From: Macrothele yani
Taxonomy: Eukaryota; Arthropoda; Arachnida; Araneae; Macrothelidae
Assembly: GCA_039090855.1 (NCBI GenBank)
Contig: CM077023.1
Span: 83,675,127-83,739,126 of the forward strand
Length of the DNA stretch: 64,000 nt
Direction: 5' to 3'
Shown here piece after piece: positions 55,900-64,000 of this stretch. The number at the start of each line of letters is the position of its first letter. The stretch's first letter is position 1. A program made the translations under genes and the position numbers. The notes under the pieces were generated by a model, which saw only the letters and a program-made list of their open reading frames with translations, was not told where the DNA came from and did not search any database.

Positions 55900-57142
55900 C
55901 TTTGGCAAAGGGAACAGTCACCATCCGGGTTGGCATCGGCTAAACGAGGTGTCTGTTCAGTTGTGTAGGGGTCTGCAACCAAGCTGTTTGTATTGTGCTC
56001 CACAGTTATAGTATGGAGCATGGTGATGTGTGTACCACCACCACTGTCTCACCTGATGTTCAACAACATCCCGCAGATATTCATTTGTGTTGGCTGCCCA
56101 GGTGGCGCCACGCTCTAAGCTCTGGCTTCTGGTCATTCGTCCGGGATGTGTCTGGGTTCGAATACCGGTAAGGCTTGATTATTGGGCTTTTCTTACGACA
56201 CTGGAACTCTCCCTTACCTGAAACCAGTGACTCTAAATTAGGGACGGGAGACTGCTTATAGTCCATCGAGCTGCTCATGGTGGTCGTTAACCTACAAACA
56301 AAACTGAGTTTTGATTAATCGTGTTTGGTGGCCATTCGAGATGTCTCATATCAGCACTATGTTCTTCGAACAATTTCTGCAATTGGCGGGCCTGATGACA
56401 TCAGGCATTATAGTGCTGGAATAACCCATTCCCTCTGTGTGTGGTGGTACAACATAGTGGGGTGTCCATGGTCCGCCAGAAGCCACTGGTAGTAGTAAGC
56501 GTCCATACATTGGTCCACATGCACCAGCGACCTCATTTCATGCCAGTTAAACATGCCTCATATCATAAAACCGCCCCACTGGCCTGGATATTTGATGGCA
56601 TGCATGTGGAATCCATAGTGTCATACTTCTCAAGTCAAATACGGACTCGACCATCCCCGGAACGGAGTACATATCGGACTTTATCGGACCAGTAGACCTA
56701 CTTCCGAACTCGTATCGTCCAATCGCATAGGGTTCGCACCAGGAGAGTCGTTTACGTCAACGTGCTTTTGTTAAAAGAGGTTGACGTATAGTGTGTCAGC
56801 GTACGGCACATGGTTGCGGGGATATTGTTTGCCTTTGACTCCTTGTGTATTGGGCCGACAACTGCGAAGTTGTACAAGTCGAAGCACCCCTCGTTTACCT
56901 ATGAAGTGCTGTACAAGTCGAAACACCCATCGTTCACCTACGGAATCCAACTTTTGCCGCCCTTTACAGTTGTGTTACCGGCTGGTTGTTCCACCATTTT
57001 GGCACCGCTGCTGGTACACTTTAACCACGGAGGCCCTCAAAAAACACACTAATATCGCCATTTCCGAAATGGATGCACCAACCCTTTGTGGGTCCACGAT
57101 TTGTCCTTTCGTAAACTCCGATAAATCCTTTGTCTTATCCAT
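55900..57142 (-). pseudogene. Tc1-like transposase G, heavily decayed
   Basis: Start region MDKTKDLSEFTKGQIVDPQR at 57142, related to the start of element F, then many stops and frameshifts. Recognisable later pieces: VYWSDKVRYVLRSGDGRVRI (first Asp region), then a VHVDQCMDAYYYQWLLADH segment matching ANRYLSILADH of element D. The Asp-Glu part is lost to decay and the SINE insertion. A 39-bp duplication beginning GTACAAGTCGAARCACCC lies at 56872-56950. Confidence 0.8.
56091..56297 (+). mobile_element. tRNA-headed SINE (main family) inside Tc1 element G
   Basis: Head GGCTGCCCAGGTGGCGCC with a damaged A box (insertion of CAC), B box region GGGTTCGAATACCGG, CCAGTGACTCTAAATTAGGG body and GGTCGTTAACCTAC end. 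Diverged, so it entered the Tc1 element long ago. Confidence 0.88.
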
Positions 57143-57312
57143 CACTTCCGTAACTTCGCTCTCATCTGAACCACCAACTTCTAATATACACCCCTTTAGT
57201 CTATAGGTCCGGACTTCTTTCTCAATACACCAGTACTTATGTATAACACATTACATAAAGGTGGTCTTTATTCAGTAAGCACTCCGTGTATAACCTAATG
57301 AAAATTCTTACG

Positions 57313-57526
57313 GCCGCCCCGGTGGCGCAGTGGTCTAAGCGATAGCCTCTGATCATTCGTCCGAAAGGGGTCCGGGTTCGAATCCCGGTGAGGCATGGAT
57401 GTTGTGTTTGTCTTACGGCACTGGCTCTCTCTCTTCCCTGGAACCAGTGACCCTAAATTAGGGACGGGCGACTGCTTATAGCCCATTGAGTTGCTCACGG
57501 TGGTCGTTAAACCTTCAATAAAAAAA
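57313..57526 (+). mobile_element. tRNA-headed SINE (main family) with 12-bp target duplication
   Basis: Near-consensus copy with the A box, B box GGTTCGAATCC, CCCTAAATTAGGGACGGG body and an AATAAAA tail. AAAATTCTTACG is exactly duplicated at 57301-57312 and 57527-57538. The overlap of tail A's with the duplication leaves the 3' edge uncertain by a few bases. Confidence 0.94.
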
Positions 57527-57539
57527 AAAATTCTTACGA

Positions 57540-57994
57540 AACTCTGCGAGTAAATTCCGCAGAAGAAACATTCGTCTCATAATCTGTGGAAATAGGGTAG
57601 AATTATTAACGCAACAATCAGACATCGCTGAATTCCCTGTATTTACTGTTTTTCAAGTAACATTAATCGCATCAGAAAACTTGAAAATTGCATCGCCCTG
57701 GCGCCAGAAACGAAACCGCATTTCCCGATTTCCGTTCGAGATTTACCCGAGAAGCTGGTGATTTACTTAATACGCTACGAAGCAGCAAAGCAAATTGTGT
57801 TACTTTTCGTTCCAGTAAAGTGGCATGCGTGTTACTTTTCATTCCAGTTACTTGCGTGTTATTTTCATTCAGGACATGCGTGTTACTTTTCATTCCAGTG
57901 ATACTTGCTTTTGAAAGAAAGTGCTGTCGTAAAATCTTACCAATCGAATGCGCCCAGAGGATAAGAAATGAAGAAGTGTACAGAAAAGAATACA
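57540..57994. other. Unassigned, with short GCGTGTTACTTTTCATTCC repeats
   Basis: At about 57780-57900 the phrase GTGTTACTTTTCATTCCAGT recurs four times with small changes at 22-45-bp steps. No gene recognised. Confidence 0.5.
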
Positions 57995-58285
57995 ACTAAA
58001 AGAGACCCTATTTCAAAAAACTCATACAGAGAAAATTAAGACCTTTTGGACACATCTGAAGAATGGAAAATGATAGAAAGATAAAGACATTGGTGTTTGG
58101 CTTAATGAACAGAAGAAATGCAAGAGGACGCTCTCACCGTGAGTGGGCTGATGATATCAAAGTCTGGTGCGTTGGAGCTCTTCAAGAACTGTTCCAAATC
58201 TGCAATGAATAGACTTCAATGGGACAATATAGTTAAAATGGCAACAGATACCTACGGGAATTTTACCCATTGTTGATGATGATGA
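57995..58285 (+). pseudogene. LINE 3' end fragment (non-LTR retrotransposon)
   Basis: Reads LRPFGHI, RMENDRKIKTLVFGLMNRR, then NARGRSHREWADDIKVWC and LQELFQICN, with stops and a frameshift, and ends in TTGATGATGATGAAAG. This is the C-terminal region after the reverse transcriptase of a LINE related to but distinct from the RTE copies at 3633 and 33535. Strongly 5'-truncated. Confidence 0.72.
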
Positions 58286-58390
58286 AAGTAGGCAGGCATT
58301 GGCAGGGATTAAGGGTCAAAGTCTGACTTTCATTTACCGCACTCTAAGCTGAGAAACAAAGAGATAGTTAAGCTTAACACACACTATACA

Positions 58391-59697
58391 CACTGAGAAA
58401 AACGTTTTGTTAATTCGGCAAAAAAAAAAAAAAAAAAAAAAAATGTTGAATCAACCAAAAAAAAAAAATTGTCGATATGCAGTTTGTTGAATTTACAAAA
58501 GTATTTTGCTGAAAATTATTGTTGATTCTACAAAATTTATTGTTATGACAAAATGTTTAGTTCATTTAACAAGCCTTGGTCGATTTTTGAGATTTGTTTG
58601 ATCCAACAATATGTATTGTTATCGTGATAAAACGTTTTGTTGCTGCAACCAAACATATTGTTATCGTGACACGGTAATTTATTGCTGCAACAAAATTTAG
58701 AGTTGTGTAGCTGCGCGACTTTGTCCCTAAACTTTTTTCCGATAACAACACTTTGCCGGTCCAGTAATTTTAGGGGGTGCCCTTCGACCCTGGGTGTCCG
58801 CCACTTTTTCCTATACGCCATCTTTTTTTTTTTTTTTTCTCGCCGTATTTATTTTCTAGTGGTGTTTAAATGAGTTTGGGAGGTGGTACGACACGAGGAA
58901 ATTTTTCAGAGCCAGCGAAAAGACTGTTATCGAGCGGATTCGAACCTGAGACCTTCCGTTTGGGAACTAGGCGTGCTAAGCTCTCGACTATGCCTGTTCT
59001 TACGAGTGAGTTCTTATCTGCGAATTCAGCATTTGAAGGTCGGTTTATTACCTCCTGGACTGTTCACGGACTATTTATACTTGACATAACGATGTATTGA
59101 CACTATTTTGGTGAATGAGTAACATTTTTCTATATCCGGTTTCTTTTTAAATGTTTTCTTTAGCTTTTTGATGAAACAAATTATTGACTTTTTGGTTAGA
59201 CAAAAAAAAAAAAAAAAAATCGTAATATTTTCTTAACGTTCTGTATGTTCCAGGGTACTATCACCATGCAATCTTTGGTTGCCACATGAATTTTGAAAGA
59301 CCCTGTACAAATAGCATAAACATGAAATCAAGCACAATACATAAATTACAACTCTTATCATTACTTCATGTGAAAATTTTTATTTGCGATCAGGAACCGA
59401 TTGCAAATGAAAATTCGCAGTCAGCCATAATTCAAAGCGAAATTTTAAGCGCAAAACGAGATTCTTCTGGTCAGTGGTAGTCTGATAGGGCCCGTATGGA
59501 GTAGCTAGTAATCACCTGCTCTTTGGCGTAAGGTCGATGCCACCTCCATATAATTGAATTAACAAAATATAGCCAACGAAATAATTTTGTGCTGCCAACA
59601 AAACAATTCGATGGAGTTTGTCTAAAGCTACAAAATAAATCGACAAAACAGCTCAACAAAACTATTTTGTTGTTTCAAACAAACTTTTTTTCTCAGT
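58391..59697. mobile_element. CACTA-like non-autonomous element with TTGTTG motif arrays
   Basis: Left end CACTGAGAAAAACGTTTTGT and right end, reverse complemented, CACTGAGAAAAAAAGTTTG. CA lies outside both ends (58389-58390 and 59698-59699). Behind each end is an array of TTGTTG / ACAAAA words: on the left to about 58700 (GTTGATTCTACAAAAT, ATTGTTATCGTGA twice), on the right from about 59560 (CAACAAAACAATTCG, CAGCTCAACAAAACTATT). The interior holds another tRNA-like SINE head and no transposase. CACTA/EnSpm affiliation is inferred from the ends and arrays. Confidence 0.72.
58870..59010 (-). mobile_element. tRNA-headed SINE fragment, another family
   Basis: On the minus strand GCATAGTCGAGAGCTTAGC (A box region, about 58981-58990) and TCTCAGGTTCGAATCCGCTC (B box, 58936-58946), separated by CCTAGTTCCCAAACGG. 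The head is tRNA-like but no acceptor stem closes, so it is not a functional tRNA. It lies inside the element at 58391-59697. Confidence 0.6.
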
Positions 59698-59699
59698 GC

Positions 59700-60640
59700 A
59701 CTGCTCGACATAGGAAATGCAACATCATCAAGCAATGCCAAATGAGACTAAACGTACCACACGGTAAACCCTATACAGTACAATTTGCTTTTTTCTTAAA
59801 ATGCGATTGTTTTACAATAAAACTGTAACAGAAAAACTGCACAGTTAGTGGAATTAACGGCCCATGCTAGTTTGAAGGTAGAGTTAGTCTCTAAACCCAT
59901 TCTCACTCGGCAGTACCTTGAAATTCCCTTTTCTACTGTTGATAAGAACCTTAAGGTGGGGATATTGCAATGGATAAATTATTGTAATTGGGAATTTAAT
60001 TAATCTAGTGATTTTTAAGGAGTCTAGTTATGAGTCTCAGTGAATTTAGTCCAGTTACGAGCGTCCCTTAATTACGCTAGAAACAGAGGAAATTAATTTT
60101 CTCTCTGGAGCTTTTGGCCTGTTTCACACAGGCGGAAAAAATCCGTGGAAGTATTAAATCTCTAGGCTGTTCTATCTCTCGTTTTCAGGCGAACTATACA
60201 ATTGTCCGTGCTGTATACCCAAACTGCCTCTATCCAAGTATATCGGGAACTAAGCCTAGCAGTAATAAATGGCTTTCAACATTGCACTCGAAATTAGTTT
60301 CCACTTCCAACAACATCTTATTACTCGATAATATGGGACTGATTTTAGTTTTTGCACCCCGAAAAATGGCCCCAGTTTGGGCCCCAACATTTCAGTGTTT
60401 TATTACCAAAATGATGAAATCGTGTTCCTTGAATGCCTAAATGTGTAAATCTGGAAGTCTGATTTCGACCGATCACTGTACTTTCTTATACTATAAATAT
60501 AAGAGGCGGAATGAGGGGCTGGGTAAGACGCGAAAGGTATTGAAGAACGTAAAGGCACCGCGCGTTCCTGTACTTTTTCAATTAGTATTACACCACTGGA
60601 AAGAACTGATTTAATTTACAAGAAGACAATGGGCGAGAAA
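59700..60640. other. Unassigned interval
   Basis: No family recognised. The frame at 60114-60440 is open but featureless. Confidence 0.45.
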
Positions 60641-60689
60641 ACGATATGATGTGGCCTGAGTCAGTAGGTAGTATGGCTGTTGTGCTGGT

Positions 60690-61530
60690 CTATACATTCA
60701 GCAACACGGCGTGGCATCAAGTGGAAAAATCCCCGGATGGTGTCCTGAGGTTTCGCTGACTATACGTGGTTGACTTGTTTCCACAATTCGCGGACATTCA
60801 GAGGGAGTCGTGCAGTGGTGTTCAGTCGTCTTCCAATGATGTCCCACGCGTTGTTTGTTGGGGAGATGTTTGGGGATCGCGCTGGTCAGGACTGCCAGCA
60901 CCTGGACACTATATAATCGCTTTCTGATGACGTTGGCAGTGTGCTGGCCAGCGTTATCTTGTTGAAACTGGACATCAGGGATACCATGGAGATAAGGCAA
61001 CAAAACTGACTACTGAACCTCATCGACGTATCGTCGCGTTACCATTGTTCCAACTATGCGTACGATCTGTAAACGGTTGTTGAAACTGACATCGCCCCAA
61101 ACGATGACTCCAGGCTGAAGAACAGTATGACCCTCACGGATGGAAGCAAGATCAACCCTGTGACCAAGTCATCTAAAGATCTTCAATCGGGGATCGTCGG
61201 CGCGGAGACAGAAGCGAGACTCGTCGCTGAATATGTCATACTTCCATTCGTCAGACCACGCATGTCTGTAACGACATCACTGGAACCCTGCTTGACGGTA
61301 TGCTGCAATGAACAGCAGTCGCCGCAATGGCTGGCGAGAGCGCAAAGCTGCCTCAGCCAATCTGCGAGTCACAGTTTGTGACCATACGGGGATGTCCATA
61401 AATGCCTCTACACCTCGTTGAATGTTGTCCGCTGTGGGTTGTGGGGAAGCTACGGCTGGTCGTTAAATGCGGCGATCGAGGCGTTCAAACGTCTTCCTAC
61501 GTGCACCCAGGGGTTTATACAGAAATTTCA
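60690..61530 (-). pseudogene. Tc1-like transposase relic H
   Basis: Minus-strand order: HSLTRRLADAALRSRQPLRR, LLFIAAYRQAGFQ, DIFSDESRFCLRADDPRLK (first Asp), GVIVWGDVSFNNRLQIVRIV, TMVTRRYVDEVQ, LLPYLHGIPDVQFQQDNAGQ (second Asp), then HTANVIRKRLYSVQVLAV, after which a frameshift obscures the Glu block. Stops occur within the first third. Ends not identified. Confidence 0.87.
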
Positions 61531-62730
61531 AATTGAAGTGGTGCTTAAAAAGTTGGGGGGGGGGGGGGGGGGTTGCATGAAAGCAAATTTTTCCGAGGCT
61601 AAAAAAAAAAATTGTTGTGAAATATTTATTTTTTGACCTAGGATAAAAACTGAAGAACACTTCAAAAGTTAATGCTGTTGATATTTTATAGTTAAGAAGT
61701 TACATATTAAAATTTTTTGAAAAGCTTCACGTGGTTATTTTGTATTTATGCTGGTTTTTTTTTCTTACGGATAATTGCTGCCCTAGGCAAGGATAAAAAA
61801 AGAAGTATTTACATGGGTTGCTGAAACAGTAGACATTGATATTTTCGCAAATCTTGTGCATGCTGATATGATTCACAAGTATATTTGCAAAATTTGCAGA
61901 AGGCTAAAATGAAGATACGTACATATGTTTTATGGTTGCAATTACTGACTTTAAACAAGAAAGCTAAAAATGAAACATTTGACTGCTATATACATGTTTT
62001 TTTTTAAATTGCGTGCTAATAAGGGGTACCACATTCCATAGAAACATTTGATTGCTATATACGTATTTTTTTTTAATTGCCCACTAATAGGGGGTGCCAC
62101 ATTCCATAGCAGGAGGAAATATATCCCCTGTCTGAAAACAGAAGCGAAGAATGCGAGAGATAAGAAAGATCAGAATCAGAAGCAAAGAAGTTTATAAAAT
62201 TGGTAATAGTTAAGCATCGGTTAACCCTCATTATGTATGACCGCCCAGGTCGCTCCTCGCTCTCGAGGTTTTCTGAAAAAGACTGATGGTATACATAGAC
62301 TTCGAATTAAAAAAAGAAAGTAAAATTATTGCATTTTGGTAGAAAATACTGAATGTGAAGCTGAGTATTCATGTAACTGCTACTGACCACTGTGCTTTAT
62401 GATACAAAAAGGTGCTAATACCTAAATATTAAAAAGGGAACTTTCCCATTTATATAAAGTAGTAATAACACTTACCTTTTAGTACCTTCTCAGTTTTTAT
62501 GAGTAATATTATTGACTATTGATCGTTTTTACAGTTGTTAGGATGTTAAATTCGCAGCCTGTGCCTTGTCATATTTGTTTGTCAAGGCAAATGCCAAATG
62601 TAAAACACAGCTATGATAGCATTTTGTATAATAAATGTCATTTTTCCATGCCAAATGACGTTAGTTTCGGCATAATAATTTTGCCACATACATTCACTTA
62701 AGAATATTTTAAAAATAACAATTACAGTGT
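61531..62730. other. Unassigned, with poly-G run and 69-bp duplication
   Basis: A G-run of about 19 at 61554-61572. At 61972-62110 a 69-bp unit starting GAAACATTTGAYTGCTATA and ending CCACATTCCATAG is present twice. No gene recognised. Confidence 0.6.
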
Positions 62731-62733
62731 TTC

Positions 62734-63560
62734 TTAAAAAGATAAACAAGTTCTTTGGTTATGTAGCATTTTAATCATTTTTGTGTTTTTAATATTTCGT
62801 CTTCCCCTTTGAAACCATTTGTGATATGCTTGTTCAATGCACTGCTTGTTCACTTTACCATCTTCATGGGTTGGGTTCCTAAGATTGGGAATTTTCGGGC
62901 CTTCTACTGAAATTTTCGTTAAGGCTTCTACATGTGCTGGAAGCATTCGTGACCTCTCAGATAACAGAATACGGTTCACTGTCGAAAATGTCCTTTCTAC
63001 GCACGCAATTCCGACAGGAAGCAGTAAAAGGCACATAGCTGCAGCTGACAGCGAAAGGGAACATGGTTTTTCTTTCTGCACCACATGCAAGCATTAGAAG
63101 ATTGCTTTGAGTTTTAACATTTCCAGGGTATCTCTTGTAAATGCTGAACTCATTCTTCATGCCATTTTCATTGGTTTCACACATGCTGACAATTTTTGTA
63201 AAGTCCGAATTTTCCATATTTTTTTTTAATTTTTTTGGAAAATCTCATGGAACTTTCCCAATTTCTGAAATTGGTCAGATAATCTCTGGTTCATCCTTTG
63301 CATAATTTTATTCTTGTAGCTGCATTTCCAACTCCAACAAACCCTTATCAATCACATCGTTATCTTCAATTTTTATGCCATGTTCCTGAGCCTTTTTGTA
63401 AACTTCCATTGCTTCTAACATCAAATCATTGATTTCAATGCCCTCAATAGGTTTTTGTACCGAATTTATCAGTACCATTGCCTCCGTTAAGTTTCCTTCG
63501 GAAGACTACAAAGATTTACTGAGACGAGCTAGTGGTGCTAAAAGAGTAGAAAAGTAGCAC
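62734..63560 (-). pseudogene. hAT transposase C-terminal fragment
   Basis: Clear hAT dimerisation region: LPVGIACVERTFSTVNRIL, LSERSRMLPAHVEALTKI, SVEGPKI, followed by a tail with HKWFQRGRRNIKN and a stop at 62734. The motif CxERxFSxxNRI with a following ALxxIxxEG is the C-terminal signature of hAT transposases and of domesticated ZBED-type proteins. Upstream, NDLMLEAMEVYKKAQEHGI and ELEMQLQE are readable in another frame, broken near 63230-63310. The BED finger and catalytic core are absent. Whether it was ever domesticated cannot be told; the frame breaks argue for a relic. Confidence 0.85.
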
Positions 63561-63632
63561 AAGTATGAAAATTGTCGATTTCTTTCGAAACACCAGCCTC
63601 AATGTTTGATATTTTCTAAGGTTATGCATATA

Positions 63633-64000
63633 CACAGTGTGGCAAAGAATTTTTAAGACTGGGTCTGTAAAATGAAATAGAAACAAGAAATTATAATTTG
63701 TTTTGGTTTGTTATTAAAAATAAGTCCTCCCGGCTTCAATACACTTGTTACAGCGATTTAATAATGATGCGAATGCCTGTTTCAGTTCACTTAGCGTTAT
63801 TGCCTCCAAAGCACGCGTCGAAGCTGTTTGCATAGTCGAAATATCATCAAAATAACACCCTTTTAACGTCATTTTAAGTTTTGGGAATAAATAAGAGTCA
63901 CAGGGTGCTAAATCAGGCGAATACGGTGGATAATTCAACACACAGACGTTATTTTTCGCCAAAAATCTACGAACAAGAAGTGAGGTGTGACTGGGTGCAT
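63633..64000 (-). pseudogene. mariner transposase, C-terminal part, cut by the window end
   Basis: Minus-strand frame open from the window edge: APSHTSLLVRRFLAKNNVCV, then YPPYSPDLAPCDSYLFPKLK (third Asp block), KMTLKGCYFDDISTM, and RCNKCIEAGRTYF before a stop at 63714. The inverted-repeat end CACAGTGTGGCAAAG lies at 63633 after TA (63631-63632). The visible part has no stop or shift, so the copy may be fairly intact beyond the window. Confidence 0.88.

Larger units (their letters stand above)
55852..57288 (-). mobile_element. Tc1-like element G, abutting element F and hit by a SINE
   Basis: Left end CACTGGGTGCTCATTGAATT and right end, reverse complemented, CACGGAGTGCTTACTGAATA are matching inverted repeats. 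TA flanks: 55850-55851, shared with element F, and 57289-57290. A SINE lies inside at 56091-56297. Confidence 0.87.

Noticed and set aside
62734..63090. Domesticated hAT-derived host gene
   Set aside because: The dimerisation region is open, but upstream parts are frameshifted and the BED and catalytic regions are missing; a relic is the simpler reading.

Overview
The window is 64 kb of AT-rich, repeat-dense eukaryotic DNA. Every coding region I can recognise belongs to a transposable element, and nearly all are broken by stops and frameshifts. I see no convincing host gene, genuine tRNA, rRNA or CRISPR. The mix of Tc1-like elements, mariners (DD34D), RTE-type LINEs, hAT relics and several tRNA-headed SINE families fits an arthropod with a large genome. 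A chelicerate such as a spider is my guess from the Tc1 proteins, but the sequence does not prove it.

Layout. 1-6.0 kb: a SINE, a Tc1 element of family A (1900-3309) and a 5'-truncated RTE LINE (3633-4952). 6-9 kb: a possible hAT-type MITE, a tRNA-headed SINE, a dead mariner and a SINE fragment. 11.7-13.3 kb: a palindromic TTAA-flanked MITE split by a mariner. 13.9-17.5 kb: two tRNA-like SINEs, a mariner hit by a SINE and a fold-back rearrangement, and a mariner with clean ends. 19.3-20.6 kb: an RTE relic interrupted by a large inverted repeat of tRNA-like SINEs. 22.06-23.66 kb: a satellite whose ~150-bp monomers form a ~454-bp three-monomer higher-order repeat. 27.8-42.65 kb: a Tc1 element split by a ~13.6-kb element, which itself holds a hAT-type MITE, a second RTE LINE, a 76-bp motif array, a SINE and a 431-bp tandem duplication. 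44-48 kb: a dead mariner, a palindrome-rich tandem repeat and a second TTAA MITE. 49.9-57.5 kb: SINEs and four Tc1 elements, two abutting at one TA. 58-64 kb: a LINE tail, a CACTA-like element with internal motif arrays, a Tc1 relic, a hAT relic and a mariner running off the end.

Most unusual: (1) the 13.6-kb element at 28510-42118, recognised because it cleanly interrupts a Tc1 gene and has inverted ends carrying many copies of a degenerate GTGTAACGTTTC motif; two other loci show similar architecture with different motif words. (2) Perfect or near-perfect short-spacer palindromes inside known repeats. For several, a related copy shows that flanking sequence was copied in reverse complement, as in template-switch mutation. 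(3) The higher-order satellite.

How the parts interact: nothing resembles a pathway. The LINEs and Tc1/mariner transposases are inactive here, so the SINEs and MITEs were presumably mobilised by elements elsewhere. Coordinates of TIR- or TSD-bounded elements are good to a few bases; those of relics are approximate.
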